In this document: piece by piece, positions 1-8,482 of the stretch
Layout: each line of letters opens with the position of its first letter
Numbering within the stretch: position 1 is the first letter of the stretch
Assembly (NCBI GenBank): GCA_043744255.1
Contig: JAYTVA010000042.1
Location: 23,160 to 87,159, forward strand
From: UKL13-2 sp043744255
GTDB taxonomy: Bacteria; Pseudomonadota; Gammaproteobacteria; Burkholderiales; Usitatibacteraceae
Length of the DNA: 64,000 bases
Reading direction: 5' to 3'
The notes under the pieces: generated by a model
Database searches by the model: none
The model's input: only the letters and a program-made list of their open reading frames with translations
Told to the model about the DNA's origin: nothing
Position numbers and translations under genes: made by a program

Positions 1-1268
1 TCGGTCTTGCTGGCGGGGCGGATGCCGAGTTGTTTTAGTTTGCGATAGAGGTGGGTGCGTTCGAGCCCGACGCGATCCGCAACGCGCGACATATTGCCAT
101 CTTCGCGGCGGATGTGGTGTTGAAAATATTGAAATTCGAAACGTTCGCGGGCTTCGCGCAGCGGCAAATCGTAGGCGATGCCACTGACCGGGGCAACCGG
201 CGCACCATGATCGAAGCCGAATTCGCGCGCGACTCTGGCGACATCTTCGGCCGTGATTTCGGTGATGAGCCCAGTCAGCGCGAGTGTTTTCACCGCGTTT
301 TGTAACACCGGCACATTGCCGGGCCAATCGAGATTACGCAGTGCATTCAATGCGCCGACGCTGAAGTGTCGCATCGGCGATTCATTGGCTTCGATCAGTT
401 GCAGCAGCACGGTGTTGGCTAAATCAGGAATGTCTTCGGCGTGATCTCGTAGCGCCGGAATCCGTAACGTCACACCCGCTAGTTGCGTGAGCAAGGCAGC
501 ATCGAACACGCCGCTTTCGCATAGCGGTAGCATCGGTTGCGCGCAGGCAACGACCAGCCGCACGTTGAATTTTTCGAGCTTAGTGAGTAGTTGTCCAAGC
601 CCTTTTTGTTCGGCACGATTGAGCGTTTCGATATGCTCAATAAACAACACGCCATCACGCGCCTCGGTGAGCGGCGCGAACGGGTTGTCGGCGAGCCAGC
701 CGTGCGTGGTTGGTGCGACCCACGCGGTATTGCGTTGATGCACCATGCGCGCGACCAACTCAAAGCCGCAGCCCACTTCACCATTGAGCAACAGCGGCAC
801 CTTGAGGCGACTGACCTGCTCGACGCGTTGTTTGAGTTCCAGCATGGCCTTGGCGCGACCGAGGTGCTCGAAGGTCAGCCCCGCGCGCGCTGTGGTGCGA
901 CCACCTTGCAAGGCTTTGCCGACGGTGGCAATCAATTTGGGCAGGCTGATCGGCTTTTCGAGAAAATCAAACGCGCCGATGCGGGTGGCTTCAATCGCAG
1001 ATTCAATGGTGCCGTGGCCGGACATCATCACCACCGGCATGGTGAGTTGCCCAGACGCTGCCCATTCTTTGAGTAAGGAAATGCCGTCCATGTCGGGCAT
1101 CCAGATGTCGAGCAAGACGAGATCGGGGCGCGCATCGCGGCGCGCGGCGCGTGCAGCGGCGGCGTTCTCCGCGAGCTTTACGTCGAAGCCCTCGTCCTGA
1201 AGAATCTCGGAGAGAAGTTCGCGTATGCCGACCTCATCATCGACGACCAGAATATTATTTGTTGGCAT
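1..1268 (-). CDS. NtrX-like response regulator with degenerate AAA+ domain (3' end cut by window edge)
   Basis: Response regulator partner of the adjacent NtrY-like kinase. The receiver domain (about residues 1-120) is intact, with acidic residues D10/D11 and phospho-acceptor D54 in LVLLDIWMPDMDG. The Fis-type helix-turn-helix at the C-terminus (NMSRVADRVGLERTHLYRKL) runs almost to the window edge, so only a few residues are missing. The central domain resembles sigma-54 activators but is broken: the P-loop reads NGEVGCGFE, with F169 where lysine belongs; no GAFTGA loop lies between it and the Walker B-like GVLFIEHIE; and the GNVREL sensor II motif reads GNVPVLQ. ATP hydrolysis and sigma-54 activation are therefore unlikely, and it probably acts as a phosphorylation-controlled DNA-binding protein. 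The ATG at 1268 has an AGAGGT ribosome site upstream. It starts 59 bp after ntrY ends. Confidence 0.85.
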   Translation of the reverse strand, partial: MPTNNILVVDDEVGIRELLSEILQDEGFDVKLAENAAAARAARRDARPDLVLLDIWMPDMDGISLLKEWAASGQLTMPVVMMSGHGTIESAIEATRIGAFDFLEKPISLPKLIATVGKALQGGRTTARAGLTFEHLGRAKAMLELKQRVEQVSRLKVPLLLNGEVGCGFELVARMVHQRNTAWVAPTTHGWLADNPFAPLTEARDGVLFIEHIETLNRAEQKGLGQLLTKLEKFNVRLVVACAQPMLPLCESGVFDAALLTQLAGVTLRIPALRDHAEDIPDLANTVLLQLIEANESPMRHFSVGALNALRNLDWPGNVPVLQNAVKTLALTGLITEITAEDVARVAREFGFDHGAPVAPVSGIAYDLPLREARERFEFQYFQHHIRREDGNMSRVADRVGLERTHLYRKLKQLGIRPASKT

Positions 1269-1327
1269 GCTTTTTACCTCTATCGGCTTTCATGATACGG
1301 GTTATGCATTTGGTGCGTACGGAATTG

Positions 1328-3493
1328 CTAGAGTGGTGAAACTTCGCTTGCTACAGCGATGGGCAAAACAATTTCTATGCGTGCGCCAGTGACCTGCTCG
1401 GCAGCACCAACGTTGGTGACTTGGATCGTGCCGTGATGCTCGTCGATAATTTTTTTGACGATGGCGAGACCAAGCCCGGTGCCCTTCGGTTTGGTGGTGA
1501 CGTAGGGTTCAAAAATGCGGGTCATTAAATCGGCGCTGATGCCGGTGCCGTTGTCTTCAACCAACAACTTCACGTTGTCACCTGCCGCCAGCGTACGAAT
1601 GACGATGCGCGGGGCTGCCACACCACTCAACGCATCGAGCGCGTTTTGCAGCAGGTTGTGCACCACTTGCCGCAGCAGCGCAGGGTCGGCGCTGATCTCA
1701 GGCAGGCTATCGGCCAAGTCAGTATCGATGGTGGCACCCATGGATTCGTAGAGCACCAGCACATCGCGCGCGAGTTCGTTGAGGTCAAGCTGCACGGGTT
1801 TTAAGCGCGAGCTGCGCGAGTAGATCGCGAAATCATCGACCATGCTTTTGAGTGCCGCGACTTGCGTGACGATGGTGTGGGTCGAGCGCGCGAGCAATTC
1901 ACGTTCAGCCGTGGGCAGTTTGTCGGACAATTTCATTTGCATGCGCTCAGCCGATAACTGAATCGGTGTGAGTGGATTTTTGATTTCGTGGGCAAGGCGG
2001 CGCGCGACTTCGCCCCAGGCAGCATCGCGCTGCGCTTGGATGAGGCCGGTGATGTCATCGAACACCAGCACGTAGCCAGAATCAATGGTGGCGGGCAGTT
2101 TGGTGGCGCGCACCAGCAGCGCGCGGCGGCCTAGCGGGCCATCGAACGCGATTTGCCGCTCCCACGCTTTGTCACGCGGGGTGCTGAGTTGTGCGACTAG
2201 CTCGCTGATGAGTGCGGCGAGTTTGGGTTCAGCCACCGCCCACTCAGCGAGCTTCAAGCCGCGCAGCGCGTGGTGGTCGATGCCGAGTATTTCTTCGGCG
2301 TTGCGGTTGATGGTTTTGACGTACCAGCGTTCATCGAGCGTGACCACGCCGGAGGTCAAATGGCCGAGGATGGATTCGAGATAGGTGTTGGCGTTTTCCA
2401 ATTCGTTTTGCTTGCGCGCGACCACCTCCGAAGCTTCCCCGAGTTGCCGCGTCATGGTATTGAAAGATTGCGTGAGCACGCCGAATTCGTCGCGGCTTTT
2501 GACCGGATTGAGCTTAGAAAAATCGCCTTTGGCAATCGCGCGCGTCGAGTCGGCCAACGCGGAGAGTGGCGCGGATAGGCGCTCTGAGAGCAAAAACGAT
2601 AGCGCGAGCGCTGAGAATAAGGTGAGCAACATGGCGAGGGTCAGCGTCAGCGCGAATAGGCGCTTTAAGCCGGTGCGTTGCAAGCCCAGTAGCGCGTAAT
2701 CGTTACGTCCCGCCTCCACCGCCATGGCGTCAGCGGCGACGTTGCGTGGCACCATTTGCAGCGCTTGAATCGCGCGCGAGCCCACTAAATTAGCCGCATT
2801 TGGCACCGCAGTGACCACGCGCAACACGAAGCCGCCATCGGGCAGCGTCTCGATCACGCGCGTGGGACGACCGGCCACCGCATCACGCAATTCTTGCGGA
2901 ATCGGTTTATCAGAAAGCAATCTGCCGGGTGCTGGCTCGGTGTTGCTGTGTGCCTGCGCGAGCGGGGTGCCATCGAGTGTATAGAGCGCTAGTTCATCGA
3001 AGCCATGCGTGCGCCGCAATGCGGACACGCCATCGCCGTCTTCGGGGGCACGCTCGGCGATGGCGGCGGCCGCCGCGCGTGCTTTGCGGGCAACCTCGCC
3101 AAGACCCGCGTCCAGCGTGCCTTTGCTGAGGTTGAGTGCGGCGTTCAGCGCTTTATCGACCGGTACATCGAACCACGAATCTATCGAGCGATTTAGAAAT
3201 TGCACCGAGATCGTGTACACCAGCCCGCCGGGAATAATCGCCATCAACGCGAACACGGCCATCAATCGCAATGCGAGCTTGGAACCGAACACGCGCGCGC
3301 GCAACTTGCGCACCAACAGAAAAATTTGGTAGCCGATCAGGATCAATAACCCAGCGGTAAGCGTGATGCCGAGGCCAAATAACCACGTGTAGTGTTCGCC
3401 AAACACGGCGTTGTTGCTGCTCGCCCGGAAAAGCAACACAATCAGGCCAACGCCCAGCGCCACGCACACGAAGATGAGGCCGCGCAAGATCAT
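1328..3493 (-). CDS. ntrY: NtrY-type membrane sensor histidine kinase
   Basis: Transmembrane sensor kinase expected to phosphorylate the NtrX-like regulator downstream; family members link nitrogen or redox signals to transcription. I see N-terminal hydrophobic segments (ILRGLIFVCVALGVG, LFGLGITLTAGLLILIGY, LMAVFALMAIIPGGLVYTI), a periplasmic loop, a further membrane segment near LTLTLAMLLTLFSALALSF, then HAMP, a PAS-like domain (SGVVTLDERWYVKTINRNAE), the phospho-acceptor site HEIKNPLTPIQL with H502, and an ATPase domain ending in GTGLGLAIVKK. I chose the ATG at 3493, which overlaps the stop of the preceding gene by 4 bp (ATGA) and follows GGGAG; an upstream in-frame start at 3526 lies deeper inside the neighbour. 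721 residues, near the family norm. Confidence 0.9.
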   Translation of the reverse strand: MILRGLIFVCVALGVGLIVLLFRASSNNAVFGEHYTWLFGLGITLTAGLLILIGYQIFLLVRKLRARVFGSKLALRLMAVFALMAIIPGGLVYTISVQFLNRSIDSWFDVPVDKALNAALNLSKGTLDAGLGEVARKARAAAAAIAERAPEDGDGVSALRRTHGFDELALYTLDGTPLAQAHSNTEPAPGRLLSDKPIPQELRDAVAGRPTRVIETLPDGGFVLRVVTAVPNAANLVGSRAIQALQMVPRNVAADAMAVEAGRNDYALLGLQRTGLKRLFALTLTLAMLLTLFSALALSFLLSERLSAPLSALADSTRAIAKGDFSKLNPVKSRDEFGVLTQSFNTMTRQLGEASEVVARKQNELENANTYLESILGHLTSGVVTLDERWYVKTINRNAEEILGIDHHALRGLKLAEWAVAEPKLAALISELVAQLSTPRDKAWERQIAFDGPLGRRALLVRATKLPATIDSGYVLVFDDITGLIQAQRDAAWGEVARRLAHEIKNPLTPIQLSAERMQMKLSDKLPTAERELLARSTHTIVTQVAALKSMVDDFAIYSRSSRLKPVQLDLNELARDVLVLYESMGATIDTDLADSLPEISADPALLRQVVHNLLQNALDALSGVAAPRIVIRTLAAGDNVKLLVEDNGTGISADLMTRIFEPYVTTKPKGTGLGLAIVKKIIDEHHGTIQVTNVGAAEQVTGARIEIVLPIAVASEVSPL

Positions 3494-4110
3494 TTGCCGT
3501 CTCCCGTGACCGTCCAGTAATACCAATCACTCGACAAGTTCCAGTCTTTTGAGGCGAGCACATTGAGCTGGAATGGCTTGGGTAATTGCGCGTTATCGAG
3601 CCGAAAGCGCACCGAGGCTTGGTATTTTTCGCCAGGCTTGAGGCGGCCCTTGTCGAGCACCACCCATGAGCGCACCCGCGACAAAATACGCTGCACATCC
3701 TCAATGGTGGCGACATTTTGTGAGAAGCCCGCGACCGTAACGCGGTATTGATCGGTCAATGGTGCGTAAACCACTCGCCGCTCGCGCGTCGCGCGCACGA
3801 TGGTTTGATCGAACCAGTACCAGCGGCCTTTGTCGATTTCGAAATCGACCGTGAAATAAAGCGGCATGCCTTTGCGCAACGCTTCTTGCATCGACGGCGT
3901 GAGTTGCACATCAATGTCGGCGTTGAGCGCGTAGCCGTCTTCGGTGGCTTCGAGTTTGGCGCTGCGGATCGTGGCACCTTCGGCGAACGCCAGCATTGGT
4001 GTGGCGAATGCCAGCAGCGCGACCAGTAGCCACGCCGCGACACGTGCGGCTGAAGCCAGCCTAAGCAATCTTCTCCAGCAGGGCGTAGAAGAATCCGTCG
4101 TGATGATCAT
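3490..4110 (-). CDS. DUF4390 exported protein
   Basis: A 206-residue protein of the DUF4390 family, function unknown. It has a basic N-terminus, a hydrophobic stretch AAWLLVALLAFATPMLAFA ending in a signal-peptidase-like A-F-A site, and a beta-rich mature part with the family-like stretches GMPLYFTVDFEI and RRVVYAPLTDQYRV. It sits between rsmB and ntrY, its usual betaproteobacterial place, which suggests co-expression with the NtrYX sensor. The ATG at 4110 lies 50 bp inside rsmB. A TTG near 4068 would shorten that overlap, but its GGAG site is closer than usual, so the start is uncertain. A role beside the NtrY periplasmic loop is possible but is inference. Confidence 0.8.
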   Translation of the reverse strand: MIITTDSSTPCWRRLLRLASAARVAAWLLVALLAFATPMLAFAEGATIRSAKLEATEDGYALNADIDVQLTPSMQEALRKGMPLYFTVDFEIDKGRWYWFDQTIVRATRERRVVYAPLTDQYRVTVAGFSQNVATIEDVQRILSRVRSWVVLDKGRLKPGEKYQASVRFRLDNAQLPKPFQLNVLASKDWNLSSDWYYWTVTGDGK

Positions 4111-5362
4111 CGGGAAGAAGTTGGCCGTCTTGGCGTTCTGTGGTGCCAGCAGGTTGACTGACGGATCCAGCAGGCAGGGGCATCTGGCGCGCGTTTGCGG
4201 TCTCGCTTAGGAACCGGCTGATGGCATCCTGATTTTCAGCGCGGAACACCGAGCAGGTAACGTATAGCAATCTACCACCAACGCCTAGGCAATTCCACAG
4301 GGTATCGAGCAGCCGATTTTGCTGCCGCGCGAAGCTGCCCAGGTCGGTCTCGCGGCGCAGCCACTTGATGTCGGGGTGCCGACGCGCGACGCCGGAGCCA
4401 GAGCAGGGCACGTCAACAAGAATGCGGTCGAACGGTTTTTTGTCCCACCAAGTATCGACTTCGGTGGCGTTGGCGTGCTGCACGGTCGCTTTTAGTTTTA
4501 AGCGATCCAAATTTTCAGACACTCGCTTTAAGCGCTGCTTGTCGCTGTCCATCGCCAATAAATTGACGTTGGCGCGTTCCAAAATGTGGCCCGATTTTCC
4601 GCCCGGTGCGGCGCACGCATCGAGCACGCGCATGCCGTCTTTGGCATCGAGATACGTGGCGGCGAATTGCGCGCCTTCGTCCTGCACCGACACCAAGCCT
4701 TCGCGAAAACCGGGCAGCTCGTTGACCGAGACCGGCTTGACCAACTCAATGGCCGCACCACCACGCGCTTCGGCGGCGATGCCGACTTTGGCCAAGCGCG
4801 CGAGGTAATCGTCGACCGTGCCTAAGCGCAGATTGACGCGTAGCCCCATCGGCGGATGCGCGGCCGCAGACAACAGCACGGTTTCCCATGCGTCGGGAAG
4901 TTCGCGCTTGAGGCGCTCAGTCCACCAACGCGGAAAATCAAATTTGGCGAGGTCGGTTTTGAACCGCTCCCGCGCGAACTTTTCCGGTGTGCGCAGATAG
5001 TTGCGCAACACCGCATTGACCAGCGATTTGGCACGCGGAAAGCCCATCGTTTCAGTGGCGGTGACCGCGTGATCGACAATCGCGTGCGGGCTGGCTTTGG
5101 AGAACTGGAGCTGCGCCAGTGCGACGAGGATGAGGTTACGCACCGGCGCGTCGTTGAGTGGCGACGACAGCAACAACTCGAGTTGCGACGACAACAAGCC
5201 GTAGTGGCGCAGCGTGTCGAACGAAATCGAGTGCACGGCCGAGCGCTCGTTGGGTGTGAGTGGCTTTTGCGGCGTGACCACGGCTTCCAACGTGCGGTCG
5301 AGATTTTTGCCGCCTAATACTGCGCCAACCACCGTTGCACTTGCTACTTGAATGGGAATCAA
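4061..5362 (-). CDS. rsmB: 16S rRNA (cytosine-967-C5)-methyltransferase RsmB
   Basis: S-adenosylmethionine-dependent enzyme methylating C967 of 16S rRNA. The N-terminal NusB-like RNA-binding domain (about residues 1-150) is followed by a Rossmann methyltransferase domain with VLDACAAPGGKSGHI as the cofactor motif, DVPCSGSG (catalytic motif IV cysteine) and VTCSVF (motif VI cysteine). At 433 residues it is the usual length. The gene overlaps fmt by 4 bp (ATGA at 5359-5362), so the two are translationally coupled, and it overlaps the DUF4390 start at its other end. The fmt-rsmB order is standard in proteobacteria. Confidence 0.96.
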   Translation of the reverse strand: MIPIQVASATVVGAVLGGKNLDRTLEAVVTPQKPLTPNERSAVHSISFDTLRHYGLLSSQLELLLSSPLNDAPVRNLILVALAQLQFSKASPHAIVDHAVTATETMGFPRAKSLVNAVLRNYLRTPEKFARERFKTDLAKFDFPRWWTERLKRELPDAWETVLLSAAAHPPMGLRVNLRLGTVDDYLARLAKVGIAAEARGGAAIELVKPVSVNELPGFREGLVSVQDEGAQFAATYLDAKDGMRVLDACAAPGGKSGHILERANVNLLAMDSDKQRLKRVSENLDRLKLKATVQHANATEVDTWWDKKPFDRILVDVPCSGSGVARRHPDIKWLRRETDLGSFARQQNRLLDTLWNCLGVGGRLLYVTCSVFRAENQDAISRFLSETANARQMPLPAGSVSQPAGTTERQDGQLLPDDHHDGFFYALLEKIA

Positions 5363-6282
5363 CCGAGTACCTCACCTGTCTGTAAGCGCGTGCTGCGCAT
5401 GAAATCACCGATGGCCAATCGCTTGCCGCCGGGTCGTTGAACAATCTGTAATCCAAGCGCGCCGGAGCCGCATTGCACCGACATGGTCTGACCCTCAACC
5501 GAGAGGATCGTGCCCGGCGCGACGGCGGCGTTGCCGGCCAATACCGAGGCGCGCCAAATCTTGAGGGTCTCGCCCGCTGCGAGCGTCTCGCAACCGGGGA
5601 AAGGATCGAACGCGCGACAGCGGCGTTCCAGCGCGATAGCTGATAGGCACCAGTTGATGCGGGCTTCGGACTTGTCAATTTTTGTGGCGTAGGTGGCCCC
5701 GGCGCTCGCTTGCGGCTGGGGAGTGATGGCAGGGTAGCGCGCGAGGGCTTGGCACAGGGCTTCCGCACCCAGTTCAGCGAGTTTTACGAATAGCGTGGCG
5801 CTGGTGTCATCCGCTGTAATCGGCAGGCGACGTTCGAGCAGCACCGCGCCGGTGTCGAGCCCGGCGTCCATTTGCATGATGGCAATGCCGGTCTCAACGT
5901 CACCTGCCTCAATGGCGCGCTGGATGGGTGCCGCACCGCGCCAACGGGGCAGCAGCGAGCCGTGGATATTGAGGCAGCCAAACCGGGGCATGTCGAGCAC
6001 CGCTTGTGGCAGCAATAGCCCATAGGCGGCGACGATCATGACGTCAGCATTGAGGCTGCGCAGCGTATCTTGGATCGTTGGGTTTTTGAGCGATGGCGGC
6101 TTGGCGATGGCAAAACCGAGTTCGGTCGCCGCGACCGCAACTGCACTGGGCGTGAGCTTAAGTCCCCGCCCGGCGGGGCGATCCGGCTGAGTGAGCACCA
6201 ACACGACCTCGTGCCCGGCGCGCGCTAGAGCGTGCAAGGCGGCGGCGGCAAACGGTGGCGTGCCCGCAAAAATGAGCTTCAT
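5359..6282 (-). CDS. fmt: Methionyl-tRNA formyltransferase
   Basis: Transfers a formyl group from 10-formyltetrahydrofolate to initiator Met-tRNA. It starts MKLIFAGTPPFAAAALHAL and carries the formyltransferase signature LNIHGSLLPRWRGAAPI with the catalytic Asn and His, plus the downstream MDAGLDTGAVL segment with the catalytic Asp. A smaller C-terminal tRNA-binding domain follows. 307 residues is standard. It lies 71 bp downstream of def, with a strong terminator hairpin between them, so fmt may have its own promoter or depend on read-through. Confidence 0.97.
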   Translation of the reverse strand: MKLIFAGTPPFAAAALHALARAGHEVVLVLTQPDRPAGRGLKLTPSAVAVAATELGFAIAKPPSLKNPTIQDTLRSLNADVMIVAAYGLLLPQAVLDMPRFGCLNIHGSLLPRWRGAAPIQRAIEAGDVETGIAIMQMDAGLDTGAVLLERRLPITADDTSATLFVKLAELGAEALCQALARYPAITPQPQASAGATYATKIDKSEARINWCLSAIALERRCRAFDPFPGCETLAAGETLKIWRASVLAGNAAVAPGTILSVEGQTMSVQCGSGALGLQIVQRPGGKRLAIGDFMRSTRLQTGEVLG

Positions 6283-6300
6283 CTATCAGCCTAGGCTAAA

Positions 6301-6328
6301 CAAAAACGCCGGCGGTAGCGCCGGCGTT
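6301..6328 (-). terminator. Rho-independent terminator between def and fmt
   Basis: A perfect 10-bp stem (AACGCCGGCG at 6305-6314, CGCCGGCGTT at 6319-6328) closes a 4-nt loop. Read on the minus strand, the stem runs into TTTTTG, so it should end def transcripts before fmt. Confidence 0.8.
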
Positions 6329-6353
6329 GGTGCAGAAAATGATGCAGTGTCGG

Positions 6354-6905
6354 TTAGGCGCGAACGGCGACACGACGACGCGGCGCCGCCATATCCATTT
6401 CGCGCTCAAGCTCGCGGCTACGTTTGACGAGCTTGTTCTTGATACGGTTGGCCTTGAGCGGCGACAGGTATTCGACGAATACGTGGCCGTCCAAGTGGTC
6501 GATTTCATGCTGAATGCAGACGGCGAGCAATCCCGACGCATTGATCGTGAAACGCTGACCTTCGCGGTCAAGGGCGGTGACCATGACGGTCTCAGCGCGC
6601 TCAACTTTGTCGAAAAAACCGGGAACCGACAGGCAGCCTTCTTCGTTGATGGCGGTGCCTTCTTTTTTGATGATTTCCGGGTTAATGAACACGCGTAGCT
6701 GGTTCTTTTCTTCGGAAATGTCGATCACCATCAGGCGCTTGAGCTCACCCACTTGGGTGGCGGCAAGGCCAATACCGGGCGCTTCGTACATGGTTTCGGC
6801 CATGTCATCGACCAGTTTTTTGATCTTATTGTCGATAATTTTGACCGGTTCCGCCGTGCGATGCAGGAGGGGATCGGGGAAAGTTAGAACGTCCAGAATG
6901 GCCAT
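6354..6905 (-). CDS. def: Peptide deformylase
   Basis: Metal-dependent hydrolase removing the N-formyl group from new proteins, the counterpart of fmt next door. All three family motifs are present: GIGLAATQ, EGCLSVPG (metal-ligand Cys) and QHEIDHLDG (two metal-ligand His and the catalytic Glu). 183 residues with a basic tail (APRRRVAVRA). The start MAILDVLTFPDPLL is typical. The 271-bp gap to the divergent LysM gene should hold promoters for both directions: a TTGACA box lies on the minus strand at 6979-6984, without a convincing -10 partner. Confidence 0.97.
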   Translation of the reverse strand: MAILDVLTFPDPLLHRTAEPVKIIDNKIKKLVDDMAETMYEAPGIGLAATQVGELKRLMVIDISEEKNQLRVFINPEIIKKEGTAINEEGCLSVPGFFDKVERAETVMVTALDREGQRFTINASGLLAVCIQHEIDHLDGHVFVEYLSPLKANRIKNKLVKRSRELEREMDMAAPRRRVAVRA

Positions 6906-7176
6906 AATTGCTTGCGAATTGAATAAATTAGGTGCAGAATCTTCAGAGTTAACTTTAACTTTGAATTGGCTTATTAGCTGTCAAGTCTAGTGGAAGTTGC
7001 TCGAACTAGCAAATCCGTCGGCGTGTGCACAGCAGTCCAGCAGCACTATTTTTGGCGAATTTCCGCGAACGAGCGCAACTGGACGACCCAAATCGAAAAT
7101 GCGCGGGACTTAACCCGTCGTGCTGCGACCAACGCGGCCAGTCCGACAATGCCTGCCCGGCCCAATGAGACCTGTG

Positions 7177-8457
7177 ATGAATAAAACAAACACCCTTAGC
7201 TTTGTCCTGACGTTGGCCACATTGGTTCCGCCCATCGCATGGGCTCAAGCCGCACCTCCCGCCGCCGATGCGGCGGTGACCGGTGCCAGCAAGGCAGCCG
7301 GTGCGCGCCGCGCCGCGGCCGCCCCCACCCGCCGCCCGCTGGCACTCGCGACCGACGCGCCCAGCAGCCATACGGTAGTGAAGGGCGATACGCTTTGGGA
7401 CATTTCCGCAAAGTTCCTGAAGGAGCCGTATCGCTGGCCAGAAATTTGGAATATGAATCGCGCACAAGTGAGCGACCCGCACTGGATTTATCCGGGTGAC
7501 GTGATTGCGCTCACCGTCGATGCCAATGGCAATCCCTCGTTATCCGTGGTGAGCAGCGCGGGTGCGGGCGACATCGTGAAGCTGTCGCCGAAAGTCCGCG
7601 CCTCTTCGCTGTCGGAAGCGATTCCGTCGATTCCGTCGCGCGTGATTAACCCGTATTTGACGCAGCCGTTGGTCACGGAAGAAGGCGCATTGCTCGGTGC
7701 ACCGCGTATTGTCGCCACCGAGGATGACCGCGTGATCGTTGGTGCAGGCAATCGCGCCTATGCGGCTGGCCTGAAGACAGATCAAGGCGTGAAGTGGCAG
7801 ATTTATCGCCCCGGCAAGGCACTCACCGATCCGGTGACGGCCGAAGTGTTGGGTCATGAAGCGGTGTATTTGGGCGACGCGAAAGTCACGCGGTTTGGTG
7901 AAAATATTGGCGAAAGCTCGACGCTCGAAGTAGTGAAGTCCAACTTCGAAATTGCGCGCGGCGATCGTCTTACCGCGACTACCGATGCATCGGTGCCGTC
8001 CTACAGCCCGCGCAGCCCAGACAAACAGGTTCGTGGCTCCATCGTCGCGCTGCCGGGCAATGTGTCGGAAGGCGTGCAGTATTCAGTGGTAGTGGTCGGC
8101 CTCGGCAAACGTGATGGCATTCAGGTAGGCCATGTGCTCGGCGCATCGCGCAAGGGCAAAATGGTTTCGACTGATGACCGTACGTCATCGTCTGCGTCTA
8201 CCGACTCAGTGGTCACGCAATTTTTCAAAGGGGTTGGTGACAACTTCGACAAGCTCATGAAATTCAACGAAGACTACGAAGCGGAAAAGGCTGGCAAGAA
8301 GATCAAAAAAGTCGAAGAGATGCCCGGCGAAATCAAGATCCCGGAAGAACGCATCGGTCTCGTGTTCGTGTTCCGCACATTCGAAAAAGTTTCCTACGCG
8401 CTCGTAACCAGCAGCTCGCGCCCGATTCTGGTCGGCGACATTATCCAAACGCCGTAG
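7177..8457 (+). CDS. Exported LysM-domain protein
   Basis: A 426-residue exported protein with a signal peptide (MNKTNTLSFVLTLATLVPP, cleavage near AWAQA), an Ala/Pro/Arg-rich linker, and one LysM domain at about residues 65-112 (HTVVKGDTLWDISAKFL to WIYPGDVIALT) that should bind peptidoglycan. The remaining 300 or so residues belong to the conserved partner of dprA in betaproteobacteria and have no catalytic motif I can name. I chose the ATG at 7177 because it directly precedes the signal peptide; upstream in-frame ATGs at 7120 and 7165 would add a non-hydrophobic leader. dprA follows 25 bp downstream. Confidence 0.88.
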   Translation: MNKTNTLSFVLTLATLVPPIAWAQAAPPAADAAVTGASKAAGARRAAAAPTRRPLALATDAPSSHTVVKGDTLWDISAKFLKEPYRWPEIWNMNRAQVSDPHWIYPGDVIALTVDANGNPSLSVVSSAGAGDIVKLSPKVRASSLSEAIPSIPSRVINPYLTQPLVTEEGALLGAPRIVATEDDRVIVGAGNRAYAAGLKTDQGVKWQIYRPGKALTDPVTAEVLGHEAVYLGDAKVTRFGENIGESSTLEVVKSNFEIARGDRLTATTDASVPSYSPRSPDKQVRGSIVALPGNVSEGVQYSVVVVGLGKRDGIQVGHVLGASRKGKMVSTDDRTSSSASTDSVVTQFFKGVGDNFDKLMKFNEDYEAEKAGKKIKKVEEMPGEIKIPEERIGLVFVFRTFEKVSYALVTSSSRPILVGDIIQTP

Positions 8458-8482
8458 TCGCAAACGTAACCGCGTCCCGATC

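Noticed and set aside
6990..7184. A 64-codon plus-strand frame in the def-lysM gap
   Set aside because: No ribosome site or signal, and it overlaps the start of the LysM gene in another frame; more likely promoter DNA.
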